This document shows, one piece after another, positions 17,886-24,906 of a stretch of 64,000 bases of DNA; position 1 is the stretch's first letter, and each line of letters begins with the position of its first letter. Where the stretch lies: assembly GCA_900696645.1 (NCBI GenBank), contig CAADGV010000042.1, positions 62,001 to 126,000 on the forward strand, in the 5' to 3' direction. The notes beneath the pieces were generated by a model. That model searched no databases, had not been told where the DNA came from, and saw nothing but the letters and a program-made list of their open reading frames with translations. The translations under genes and the position numbers were made by a program. The stretch comes from an uncultured Chlorobiota bacterium. Its GTDB lineage: Bacteria > Bacteroidota > Ignavibacteria > UBA10030 > UBA6906.

Positions 17886-17973
17886 GAAAGGGAATGCACA
17901 TCCGCGGATGTGATGACCTTTTCTGTAGAGCGTGCTCATTTCCTCGCCAAAGGTATGATGAGCACGCTTTTTT
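17886..17973 (+). ncRNA. Candidate structured small RNA between the TonB receptor and feo genes
   Basis: About 88 nt. GAAAGGG (17886-17892) pairs with CCTTTTC (17917-17923), enclosing a small internal loop and an inner hairpin made by a perfect 16-bp palindrome (17897-17912). An intrinsic terminator follows. The promoter, transcription start and terminator fit together without gaps. It is transcribed opposite to the neighbouring iron genes and would be antisense to their 3' untranslated region. A 192-codon frame that begins inside it runs through the terminator and looks non-coding. I do not recognise a known RNA family. Confidence 0.6.
17929..17973 (+). terminator. Intrinsic terminator ending the candidate small RNA
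   Basis: Perfect 11-bp stem AGCGTGCTCAT/ATGAGCACGCT followed by TTTTT. The T-run is only on the plus strand, so it does not serve the minus-strand feo operon. Confidence 0.85.
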
Positions 17974-17989
17974 GTTGATGAACAAAACG

Positions 17990-18175
17990 CTAAGAGCCCC
18001 GCTGCTGCGTCGTGGCAATTCCGGTCCTGATTCTTTCGAGAACATCGGACGAACAGGCGCAACTCTGTCCGCACGCTCTCCGTTTCGCACGTTGCCGTTT
18101 CCGTATCTCATGACGGACGAGAAGAAATGCTGTCACAGCCACAATCATCAGCGATGTAATTTGTTGCCAATCCAT
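17990..18175 (-). CDS. FeoB-associated Cys-rich membrane peptide
   Basis: Small protein of 61 residues starting at 18175, one base after the feoB stop. One N-terminal transmembrane helix (ITSLMIVAVTAFLLV), a basic stretch (RHEIRKRQRAKRR), then three cysteines in ACGQSCACSS. This layout matches the short FeoB-associated Cys-rich proteins found at the end of many feo operons. The longer frame starting at 18220 lies inside feoB and is not real. Probably assists Fe(II) handling at the inner face of the membrane; exact role unknown in the family. Confidence 0.75.
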   Translation of the reverse strand: MDWQQITSLMIVAVTAFLLVRHEIRKRQRAKRRACGQSCACSSDVLERIRTGIATTQQRGS

Positions 18176-18176
18176 T

Positions 18177-20297
18177 CTACACTCCAAATCCCCAAAGCAA
18201 ACCGACCCTGTACACCACAAACGTCACCACGTACGCAAGCGCTGTCATATAGCCGAGCTGGAACAAAGGCCATTTCCATGAGTTTGTTTCCCGCTTCAAT
18301 ACGGCGAGCGTCGACATGCACTGCATGGCAAGAACGTAGTACACCATCACGCAAATTGCCGTCAGGGCGGTCCATACGGGAAGCCCCGTTTCGGGATCGA
18401 TGTCGTTCCTCATCTGTTGCTGAAGTGAGAGGGAGCCCGACTCATCGTCAGAGTTCTGGATGTTATAGATAGTTCCCATCGTACTGACGAACACTTCACG
18501 CTGCAACAGCGAGGCGATAATTCCAATTCCAATCTTCCAATCAAATCCCAGCGGCTTGATAACCGGCTCAATCAGTTGTCCCGCCTTGCCCACAAAACTG
18601 TGCTGCAATTGTTCTGCGGGCGTTACTCCTTCAACTCTCGGATATGTCGCGAGGAACCAGAGAATGATTGACACTCCGAGGATGATTGTGCCGGCGTTTT
18701 TCAGAAACAGCTTCGATCTCTCCCACATTTGCAACAGAACGGACTTTAGCGAAGGCAGCTTGTACGGCGGAAGCTCCATTATAAAGAGCGGCGCCGCTCC
18801 GCGAAGCAATGTCTTCTTGAAGAGCCAAGCCATACTGAGCGCCATCACGAGTCCCAGCAAGTACATCGACAGCAACGTCAGAGCCGGGAGCGAGAGAAAA
18901 CCCAGAACGTGATCGTGAGGAATGAATGCGGCAATCAGCAACGCATACACCGGAAGCCGTGCGCTGCAACTGACAAGCGGCGACACAAGCATCGTTACGA
19001 GACGATCTTTCGGGCTTTCAATAGTACGGGTTGCCATGATTCCCGGAATTGCGCAGGCGAATGAACTGAGCATGGGAATGAATGACTTGCCGTGCAGCCC
19101 GACTTTGCTCATGAGCCTGTCCATAATGAACGCTGCACGCGCCATATATCCGGTATCTTCAAGCAGGCCAAGGAAGAGAAAGAGAAACAGGATTTGCGGG
19201 AGAAAGGTAACAACCGCCGCGACTCCGGCAAGGCCGCCATTGATCAGAAGATCGCGCAAATCACCGGCGGGCATTACTTCGTGAATGTGATTGCCAATCG
19301 AGTCAAAACCCTCGCCGATAAGATCCATCGGAACTGTTGCCCAGGTAAAGATCGTCTGGAAAATCAGCGCCATAAGCCCGACAAAAATGACGAAGCCCCA
19401 TATCCTGTGAGTAAACACGCGGTCAAGTTTGTCACTTGTGCTGAGCGCGGAAGTCTGAGCTTGCGTTACTGCTTTCCCGCACACACTCTTTATCCATTCA
19501 TAGCGCGCCTCGACTACAACCGACTGCCGGTCGATTCCCATGAAATCGAGGCGTTCATGATCTTTCTGCACGTGGGCAAGAAGCTCCGGTGCAAACCGGT
19601 CGCGGTGTTCTTCAAGAGCTTCCGGCGATGTAAGAAGCGTCAGAGCTTCGTCAAATGCCGAGTTTTCATTGAGCTTGTGGTACTGTTGCAGCAGACCGAC
19701 CAGTTCCCCGCACTCCTCTTCAACAAGAGCCGGCATACTCCACGGCCGCTTTTGTGCGGTTCGGGATTGTGCATTGGCAATGCTCTCTTTCAGTTCGTTG
19801 ATGCCGATTCCCTTGTTTGCGATTGTAGCAACAACCGGCACGCCGAGTTCACGCTCGAGCATCTTGACATCTACTTCAATACCTGCCTCTTCTGCAACAT
19901 CAATCATATTCAATGCGACAACTACCGGAATTTGCCTGTCGAGAATCTGGCTCACAAGGTACAGGTTTCGTTCGATGTTGCTCGCATCCACAACGCACAC
20001 GACCACATCGGGCCTCTGCGTATGTTCGGCGCGACCGAGAAGGATGTCGGTTGCAATTTTCTCATCGGGGGAAGTGGCATTCAGGCTGTAGGTGCCCGGC
20101 AAATCGAGAAGCGTTGCCTCCGAATTGCCCGCTAATGTGAGACGGCCTTCTTTTTTCTCGACCGTCACGCCGGGATAGTTGCCGACCTTTTGCCGCAAAC
20201 CCGTAAGCGCATTGAAGAGAGTCGTCTTCCCGCAATTCGGATTACCGATGAGGGCAACGTATCGCACACGAACCTGTTTGACTGTTTCAAATGTCAT
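18177..20297 (-). CDS. feoB: Ferrous iron transport protein B
   Basis: Inner-membrane Fe(II) transporter of 706 residues. The N-terminal GTPase domain has G1 GNPNCGKT (18-25), GNYPGVTVE switch region, G3 DLPG (65-68) and G4 NMID (130-133). A helical GDI-like spacer follows, then the membrane part with two inverted Gate repeats containing SFACAIPGIMATR and PLVSCSARLPVYA, whose cysteines line the pore. ATGA overlap with feoA upstream; the Cys-rich peptide follows. Full-length and intact, unlike the second, split FeoB at 34.4-36.7 kb. Expected to be controlled by the Fur protein heading the operon. Confidence 0.97.
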   Translation of the reverse strand: MTFETVKQVRVRYVALIGNPNCGKTTLFNALTGLRQKVGNYPGVTVEKKEGRLTLAGNSEATLLDLPGTYSLNATSPDEKIATDILLGRAEHTQRPDVVVCVVDASNIERNLYLVSQILDRQIPVVVALNMIDVAEEAGIEVDVKMLERELGVPVVATIANKGIGINELKESIANAQSRTAQKRPWSMPALVEEECGELVGLLQQYHKLNENSAFDEALTLLTSPEALEEHRDRFAPELLAHVQKDHERLDFMGIDRQSVVVEARYEWIKSVCGKAVTQAQTSALSTSDKLDRVFTHRIWGFVIFVGLMALIFQTIFTWATVPMDLIGEGFDSIGNHIHEVMPAGDLRDLLINGGLAGVAAVVTFLPQILFLFLFLGLLEDTGYMARAAFIMDRLMSKVGLHGKSFIPMLSSFACAIPGIMATRTIESPKDRLVTMLVSPLVSCSARLPVYALLIAAFIPHDHVLGFLSLPALTLLSMYLLGLVMALSMAWLFKKTLLRGAAPLFIMELPPYKLPSLKSVLLQMWERSKLFLKNAGTIILGVSIILWFLATYPRVEGVTPAEQLQHSFVGKAGQLIEPVIKPLGFDWKIGIGIIASLLQREVFVSTMGTIYNIQNSDDESGSLSLQQQMRNDIDPETGLPVWTALTAICVMVYYVLAMQCMSTLAVLKRETNSWKWPLFQLGYMTALAYVVTFVVYRVGLLWGFGV

Positions 20298-20536
20298 GAC
20301 GGTTCCTTGTGTACGAGTACTGTCTCGGCTTCAAGTTTGCGGAGTGAAAGGCGGTATCCCTTTACCCGAACCTCTATCGGATCGCCCATCGGGGCATAGC
20401 GGATTAACTCGATGGCTGTTCCTTTTGTCAGCCCCATTTCCATGAGTCGCTGGCGAACGCTTGAAGTCTTGGTGGTTATCCGGGCAATCGTGCCGCGTTC
20501 TCCGGGAGTTAACGTGCTAAGCGTTACTTCGTTCAT
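20294..20536 (-). CDS. feoA: Ferrous iron transport protein A (second copy)
   Basis: SH3-like FeoA domain of 80 residues: LTPGERGTIARI, RQRLMEMGLTKGTAIELIR, DPIEVRVKGYRLSLRKLEA. Start chosen at 20536 (MNEVTLSTL), just after the stop of the preceding feoA; the open frame upstream lies inside that gene. Overlaps feoB by ATGA. FeoA proteins stimulate or complex with FeoB. Confidence 0.92.
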   Translation of the reverse strand: MNEVTLSTLTPGERGTIARITTKTSSVRQRLMEMGLTKGTAIELIRYAPMGDPIEVRVKGYRLSLRKLEAETVLVHKEPS

Positions 20537-20537
20537 G

Positions 20538-20777
20538 TTATTCGAATGATGAAACCACAATCGAGCTTGCAACAAGCTGATTGAGGCCGATACGTGTGTT
20601 GCAGACTTCGCATATAATAGTACCGCTGCCTTTGCTGACGCACCGGACGACGGCATTTTCGCAGAAGCCCATCTCGCGAAGCCGCATACAGAAATCCGGT
20701 TGCGAATTCAGTTGACGAATCCGTACTCTCTGTCCCATGGGAACATCTGTCAGTGAAAGATGACTGTTGTGGTGCAT
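20538..20777 (-). CDS. feoA: Ferrous iron transport protein A (first copy)
   Basis: FeoA-type protein of 79 residues (LTDVPMGQRVRIRQL, CMRLREMGFCENAVVRCV, GTIICEVCNTRIGLNQLVA). It carries four to five cysteines that the other copy lacks, so it may bind metal. Start at 20777, 7 nt after the fur stop; the longer frame overlaps fur and is discarded. Two distinct FeoA proteins before one FeoB suggest a FeoA heteromer. Confidence 0.9.
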   Translation of the reverse strand: MHHNSHLSLTDVPMGQRVRIRQLNSQPDFCMRLREMGFCENAVVRCVSKGSGTIICEVCNTRIGLNQLVASSIVVSSFE

Positions 20778-20784
20778 GGTATTC

Positions 20785-21228
20785 TCAAACCTTTTTCCTG
20801 CATTTGGAGCATGTGCCAAAAATCTGAATTGTCGTACTCTGAATTTCAAAGCCCTTGCTGTTTGCCATTTCTTCCTGAATCCGTTCAAGCCGGTCGCTTG
20901 TGAACTCGATGATATCACCGCAATTCAGGCAGATCATGTGGTGATGATGAGGCCGGCCAAACGCCTTTTCGTACCGCGACGTGTTCTCCGCAAATCTGTA
21001 CTTCGATACGAGACCGCACTCCTGTAGTACCTCGAGTGTGTTGTACACAGTCGCCTTCGACACTTTCACGCCGTTTGAAATAAGCCGGTAGTACAACGCT
21101 TCCACATCAAAGTGACCCTGGCTCTGAAGAACAGCATCAAGAATAGCAAACCGCTCCGGCGTAGCTCGTTGCTTTCCGTTCGATTTGAGATGTTTGGTGA
21201 GAATTTCGTGAGCGGCTTGTGTGTCCAT
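20785..21228 (-). CDS. fur: Fur-family metalloregulator
   Basis: Transcription repressor of 147 residues. Winged helix: RATPERFAILDAVLQSQGHFDVEALYYRL and KATVYNTLEVLQECGLV. Metal sites: HHHHMICLNC and the C-terminal CSKC pair form the structural zinc site, with the His-rich stretch at the regulatory site. First gene of the feo operon (fur-feoA-feoA-feoB-Cys peptide). Its promoter is covered by a 9+9 bp inverted repeat, so it probably autoregulates. Fur (iron) is favoured by context, but PerR (peroxide) shares these motifs and cannot be excluded. Confidence 0.93.
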   Translation of the reverse strand: MDTQAAHEILTKHLKSNGKQRATPERFAILDAVLQSQGHFDVEALYYRLISNGVKVSKATVYNTLEVLQECGLVSKYRFAENTSRYEKAFGRPHHHHMICLNCGDIIEFTSDRLERIQEEMANSKGFEIQSTTIQIFGTCSKCRKKV

Positions 21229-21238
21229 TCGTCTCGCC

Positions 21239-21289
21239 TTATTTAGAATTAGTCTAAATAAAAATAAGAACGGATTGGCCTGTTGTCAA
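21239..21289 (-). promoter_or_regulatory. fur-feo operon promoter with overlapping Fur/PerR-like operator
   Basis: On the minus strand: -35 TTGACA (21284-21289), 17-bp spacer, -10 TATTTT (21261-21266). A perfect inverted repeat TTATTTAGA-5 bp-TCTAAATAA (21239-21261) starts at the -10 box and covers the transcription start. Confidence 0.75.
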
Positions 21290-21337
21290 GAGATATTCTG
21301 ACAAATTCTTGATTTTGTTTGAGCGATACCAATTGCT

Positions 21338-21690
21338 ACAAACGACCAATACAAACGACCAAACTAATGAGACGGACTGCCGACCAGCTCCATTGATTTA
21401 CAACAACTTACAGACACGCCAGCAAAAAACGAGTAAAACAAGTACTTGCCATATTTTACAACAACTTACAGCAAAAACGTGCCACGAAGCGTAGACGAGA
21501 CTACCTCAAAAAGCCGATTTGTACCACATGCGTAGACGGGTTTTTGGCGATTGTAGGCGGATTTCAATGGGTGCGTGCGACCCGCTCAAAGGCAGGTCGC
21601 GCGGAAATAGTAGCAGGTCGCGCGTGAAAACGCAATTTTGAGCACGAATCGATATGCAGGTCGCGCGCGGAAATAGTAGCAGGTCGCGCG
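21338..21690. repeat. Array of short direct repeats at the left edge of the prophage remnant
   Basis: Three repeat types lie in about 350 bp. ACAAACGACCAA occurs at 21338 and 21351. TTTACAACAACTTACAG occurs at 21397 and 21455, each followed by a CAGCAAAAA(A)CG element. GCAGGTCGCGCG occurs four times at 21592, 21613, 21656 and 21679, with GGAAATAGTA linking the members of each pair. GCGTAGACG(A/G)G also occurs twice. The position, downstream of a leftward phage repressor gene, matches the transposase-binding end of Mu-like phages. The 21300-21760 stretch holds no credible gene. Confidence 0.65.
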
Positions 21691-21763
21691 CGGCTGGGTG
21701 TCAGTCTTGCAGTCGTGGGTTGTCTAAAGGTTAAAAGCGACACAATGTCACGCAGGTAAGGGC

Positions 21764-22105
21764 TTACTTTTTTCCTCGTTTTGAGCCCCGTTCGGGCTTC
21801 GCCGGCGTGGATTCCAACTTGGATGTTCGGCTCATCATGTAGACCCGCAACGCCATACGGACCTGCTCATCGCTCATGCCGGTGGCTTCTTTGAACTCGC
21901 TCAGTGCCCGGAGGTCATCTATCATGTCCTTCATATCGTCGAGGGTGATCTCCTTACCTATTTCCTTCATATAGAGTTGCAGCTCCGCGAACACCGAGCG
22001 CTGCTCACTGCCTACGTACATTTCCCCCTCACCTGTCAGAAGCCAATTGATGTTGACCCCTGCCGCCCGGGGAACGGCAGAAGTTGGAACGCGCTGTGCG
22101 TGCAA
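21764..22105 (-). pseudogene. Phage CI/C-type repressor fragment, HTH domain missing
   Basis: From about residue 16 the protein reads GVNINWLLTGEGEMYVG, the typical end of a phage repressor helix-turn-helix domain. It continues through an acidic helical region to a basic tail (KPERGSKRGKK). The preceding residues have no HTH similarity and are antisense to the MuF gene; the only start available is TTG. The gene therefore lost its DNA-binding half at about 22060-22075. Transcription toward the repeat array parallels gene c of phage Mu. Probably non-functional as a repressor. Confidence 0.65.
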
Positions 22106-23097
22106 GGATGGAAGAAATTGCCAAAGCCCGTGCGCTCGATCTGCCGGGCGAACACATCGACGCTCTCATTGCCGCCCGCCAAATCAGCATCGGGAATATC
22201 CAGCACCAGATGCAAGCCGACCTCCAGCGCGAGGTTCGCCGTGCGCTTGTTGCAGGCTATGGTCCCGATGTGTTGCGGAAACGGCTGGAGGATCGTGCGT
22301 TCGGTAACGCCAAAACCGAGGCGTACACCGCCGTGAGCAGGTTCAACAATTTGCTTACATTTGAAAACGCCGCCGCCACCGGCACGCAAACATTCAAATA
22401 CTTCGGTCCCGTCTCGGCAATCACCCGTCCCTTTTGCCGGGCGCATGCGGGGCAGGTGTTCACGCTTCAAGAGATCGAGCGGATGGATAACGGACAAGGG
22501 CTGAGTGTGCGGGAAAGTCTCGGAGGTTACAATTGCCGTCACTATTGGATACCGGCGAACGATCAACGATCAACCGTCAACGATCAACGATCAACCGTAC
22601 GGATCGGCAAGCAAACATATCTGATGGACGAGGAGCAGAAGCAAACCCTCTTCACCCGCGAGCGTTCACTCTGGATTCAAACGGCGGAGGCGACGGCAGG
22701 GAAACCGGCGTCGTGGTTTCTCACGGCAAAGCCACTCGCGCGTGCGCACGATGGGTTCAACGAGTACATCACTGGACAACCGAGTGAGGGCGTGTGGGTG
22801 CCGAAGGCCAATAAGGGCTATACAGAACATGCCCGGAAGCATAGCGCTGAATTTGGGACAGAGTATGACTATCGCAACGCGATGGCGAATGCGTTACGCA
22901 ATCGGGACGCGAAAGTGTACGAAGATGCAATATCGTACTTGGTGCACGATGCGGGCAACAACACGCTGCTGATACTCCGCAAAGGCGACGGCTTGTTGGA
23001 ATCGGCATATCGTTGGGATAGAGAGAAATGGCCTGATCAATTCAAGGGCAAACGGTTACTTGGGACACTACGCGAATTCTTGGGAGACTTCCGATGA
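22084..23097 (+). CDS. MuF/SPP1 gp7-like head morphogenesis protein with toxin-like C-terminal domain
   Basis: N-terminal half (to about residue 160) is a phage Mu F/SPP1 gp7-type minor head protein: RFNNLLTFENAAATGTQTFKY, then the Cys/His motif RPFCRAHAGQVF...GGYNCRHYW. The C-terminal half has YTEHARKHSAEFGTEYDY and a YLVHDAGNNTLLILRKGDGLL strand pair, which resembles BECR-fold RNase toxins carried by MuF polymorphic toxins (inference). An in-frame 21-bp tandem duplication sits at the boundary. The frame starts with TTG at 22084 and is open only to 22057, so the gene has lost its beginning. The next gene overlaps by ATGA. Confidence 0.75.
   Translation: MERAVRARMEEIAKARALDLPGEHIDALIAARQISIGNIQHQMQADLQREVRRALVAGYGPDVLRKRLEDRAFGNAKTEAYTAVSRFNNLLTFENAAATGTQTFKYFGPVSAITRPFCRAHAGQVFTLQEIERMDNGQGLSVRESLGGYNCRHYWIPANDQRSTVNDQRSTVRIGKQTYLMDEEQKQTLFTRERSLWIQTAEATAGKPASWFLTAKPLARAHDGFNEYITGQPSEGVWVPKANKGYTEHARKHSAEFGTEYDYRNAMANALRNRDAKVYEDAISYLVHDAGNNTLLILRKGDGLLESAYRWDREKWPDQFKGKRLLGTLREFLGDFR
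22558..22598. repeat. Two-copy 21-bp in-frame tandem repeat in the MuF gene
   Basis: AACGATCAACGATCAACCGT occurs at 22558-22577 and again at 22579-22598 with one base between. The 21-bp period keeps the frame and encodes ND-QRSTV twice. It sits between the MuF part and the toxin-like part. Confidence 0.85.
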
Positions 23098-23393
23098 GAT
23101 ACATGGCTCACTTTACAAACGATGAAGCAGTGCATGAATGGGAAGAGTTTGCCGACGGGTTACGACGCGGCCTGATTGAGCGCGATTACATGACCGATCT
23201 CGATATGCGCGAGTCGTTCGAGACCTCCGAGCGCACTCTAACAGATGCGCAACGTGCAGCGGTCGAACATGTGGATAGGTTTGTGCGTGAGAGGCTTATT
23301 TCCGTATTGCAGACGCATCATCTGATAGAAGAATATCGGAACCTCGGTGCTTCACGTCCCCCGAAATTCTGGTGGTGGCATATGGAGGAGTGA
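23094..23393 (+). CDS. Small acidic protein, candidate immunity factor for the MuF toxin
   Basis: A 99-residue, acidic, probably all-helical protein (DEAVHEWEEFADGL, TLTDAQRAAVEHVDRFVRERL) ending in KFWWWHMEE. It overlaps the upstream gene by ATGA, so the two are translationally coupled. Small acidic proteins directly downstream of polymorphic toxin domains usually are their antidotes; here that is inference from position and composition. I recognise no named family. A phage structural role is the alternative. Confidence 0.6.
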   Translation: MRYMAHFTNDEAVHEWEEFADGLRRGLIERDYMTDLDMRESFETSERTLTDAQRAAVEHVDRFVRERLISVLQTHHLIEEYRNLGASRPPKFWWWHMEE

Positions 23394-23539
23394 GGCAACA
23401 CATTATCGGGCAAGCACGCAGTTTGCACCAACAAATCATAAGCACAAGAAAAGGAGCGAGGAAAATATGAGGCTAACCGGGGAACTGATAATCGACACGG
23501 AACTGATGGGCGACATCGGGCGACAACGGAGCGGCGGCA

Positions 23540-23830
23540 GTGCTTCAGAGTGCTGACAACTACTCGGACGGTACGACAACATTCACGGTTACGTTACCTG
23601 CGGCTCTCAGTAGTTCTGCCAACCTCGTCGTGGCGGCATGTACACACGGCAACAGTGATGAGGCGACAGCCGAGGATGGTTGGACACAACTGTCGCACAT
23701 AACGACGGGAGACTCTTGGGATCGGATAAATGCTACCTTCAATTACAAGAGTGGCACATCTGATAATTCATATTCCGAGGCCTGGGGCTATAATAGCGGT
23801 TCCGGCGTGATTGCAGAGATCGAAATTTGA
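23540..23830 (+). CDS. Phage structural protein fragment, probably frameshifted at its start
   Basis: Beta-rich sequence (TTTFTVTLPAALSSSANLVVAACTHG, DGWTQLSHITTGDSWDRINATFNYKSG) that resembles adhesin-like or decoration domains of phage structural proteins. The only start is GTG at 23540 with no ribosome site. Just upstream, an ATG at 23467 with AAGGAG 10 nt before it opens a 29-codon frame that stops at 23556. A single-base indel near 23510-23540 would join both into one protein of about 120 residues. Either the gene is broken or the sequence has an error. Confidence 0.45.
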   Translation: MLQSADNYSDGTTTFTVTLPAALSSSANLVVAACTHGNSDEATAEDGWTQLSHITTGDSWDRINATFNYKSGTSDNSYSEAWGYNSGSGVIAEIEI

Positions 23831-23869
23831 AACAAACTGAATCCACAAACTAACCTCAAGGAGTGAACC

Positions 23870-24334
23870 ATGGCTGAAGATCTCACCAAAGTATTCCCTT
23901 ACACGTGCGACGTGTGGGTGGCAAAGCGCACAGTGCCGACAACGCCGATCGCGCCGACAACGGCTATGACCGGGTACACACACATCGGCGCGTTCAAAGC
24001 CGGTAGCGCAAAACTCAGTACGGAGAAATTCGGGTACGAATGGCAGGGCGGCGAAATGCAAACCGGCATCAAAGCCAAGCTCGAAATCGAAGGTGTTGAA
24101 ACCGACGATGCAAAACTCGCCGCGATGAAAGCCAACAAGAACGCAGTCTGCGATTTTTGTTTCAAGCCGCGCAATGCAACGCTTGCCACGGTGATCCACC
24201 TGCCCGGCTTCACGCCGAGCGGGCCGCTTCCTGCGGCGCAACCGGACGGCAAAAATCCGATGAGTTGGAAATTGGAAGCGAGCTGCATCGCCGATGACGG
24301 CGCGGACGTTTTTAAGAACGTCACACTCTCGTAA
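23870..24334 (+). CDS. Phage major tail tube-like protein
   Basis: A 154-residue protein with AAGGAG 8 nt before its ATG, the strongest ribosome site in the phage block, as expected for an abundant virion protein. The beta-rich layout (DVWVAKRTVP, YTHIGAFKAGSAKLSTEKFGYEWQGGEMQTGIKAKLEIEGVE) fits tail tube proteins of long-tailed phages. Its position, before the tail chaperone and tape measure genes, is the conserved place for the tail tube. Assignment rests on context more than on motifs. Confidence 0.6.
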   Translation: MAEDLTKVFPYTCDVWVAKRTVPTTPIAPTTAMTGYTHIGAFKAGSAKLSTEKFGYEWQGGEMQTGIKAKLEIEGVETDDAKLAAMKANKNAVCDFCFKPRNATLATVIHLPGFTPSGPLPAAQPDGKNPMSWKLEASCIADDGADVFKNVTLS

Positions 24335-24351
24335 GGTTCACACCTCCGAGA

Positions 24352-24402
24352 CTCGTGCACCCTTCGGCCCGCCGATTGCCCCGGTGGCCGGAGGGACACG
24401 AG
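24352..24402 (+). terminator. Long hairpin between tail tube and tail chaperone genes
   Basis: CTCGTG pairs with CACGAG and CCCTTCGG with CCGGAGGG, separated by a small bulge, giving 14 paired bases around a GC-rich loop. ATTAAATT follows. Likely a partial terminator or mRNA-stabilising stem after the highly expressed tube gene. Confidence 0.5.
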
Positions 24403-24438
24403 ATTAAATTGCACTCATAAGGGCAATATGAGGTACAG

Positions 24439-24906
24439 ATGACTCAATACACAATCGCTGGCAAGGTCTTTGAACTGAGGCCACTCACACTCCGACAACG
24501 ATTCTTGACCAAGGAGTTTTCCCAGAAACTCCGTCAACAAATAATTGAGATGGCCGCTGCTCTTCCGTATGCGGGCGAGCCTTCAAACAATCCCAAATGG
24601 GCGGAATCATTACGTAAGTCCTTCGAGGTAACAATCCAAGTTGAGGAGCTGATTCTCAACGAGCGCGAGCAATTCAATCGCTTCCTTGCAACCATCCTTG
24701 TGCCACCTGATGCGGCGCGCTGGATACCGGAGATGGTGGAACTGCACAAAGAAACCATGTGGGACATTGACGAAGTAACCGAGGGTCAAGTGATAGCGGA
24801 TTTTTTTTCCAGGGCGACGAAATCGCCGGTCGTTTCTCAAGTCTCTATCGAAGCCTCGACGAACGGCAAGAATGTATCCGCAACGTTAGAGCCTCCAAGA
24901 AACTGA
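24439..24906 (+). CDS. Phage tail assembly chaperone, short (gpG-like) product
   Basis: A 155-residue helical protein starting ATG with GAGG upstream (FELRPLTLRQRFLTKEF, ILNEREQFNRFLATILVPPDAARWIPEMVELHKETMWDI). It sits directly between tail tube and tape measure, the fixed position of gpG-type chaperones that coat the tape measure during tail assembly. After codon 123 the frame passes over a run of eight T; a -1 slip there yields the longer gpGT-like protein described separately. The zero-frame tail after the run is short and low in structure. Confidence 0.65.
   Translation: MTQYTIAGKVFELRPLTLRQRFLTKEFSQKLRQQIIEMAAALPYAGEPSNNPKWAESLRKSFEVTIQVEELILNEREQFNRFLATILVPPDAARWIPEMVELHKETMWDIDEVTEGQVIADFFSRATKSPVVSQVSIEASTNGKNVSATLEPPRN

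Noticed and set aside
17894-18472. 192-codon plus-strand frame over the candidate small RNA
   Set aside because: It runs through a strong terminator and then antisense to the Cys-rich peptide and feoB; composition is Arg/Ser-rich shadow type.
19092-20135. 347-codon frame opposite feoB
   Set aside because: Entirely antisense to the feoB GTPase and permease coding sequence, which has all family motifs; no ribosome site.
21309-21494. 61-codon frame in the repeat array
   Set aside because: It is made of the repeat units (Thr/Gln-rich) and has no ribosome site.
21338-21690. CRISPR array
   Set aside because: Repeat units differ from one another, spacing is irregular and no cas genes are present.
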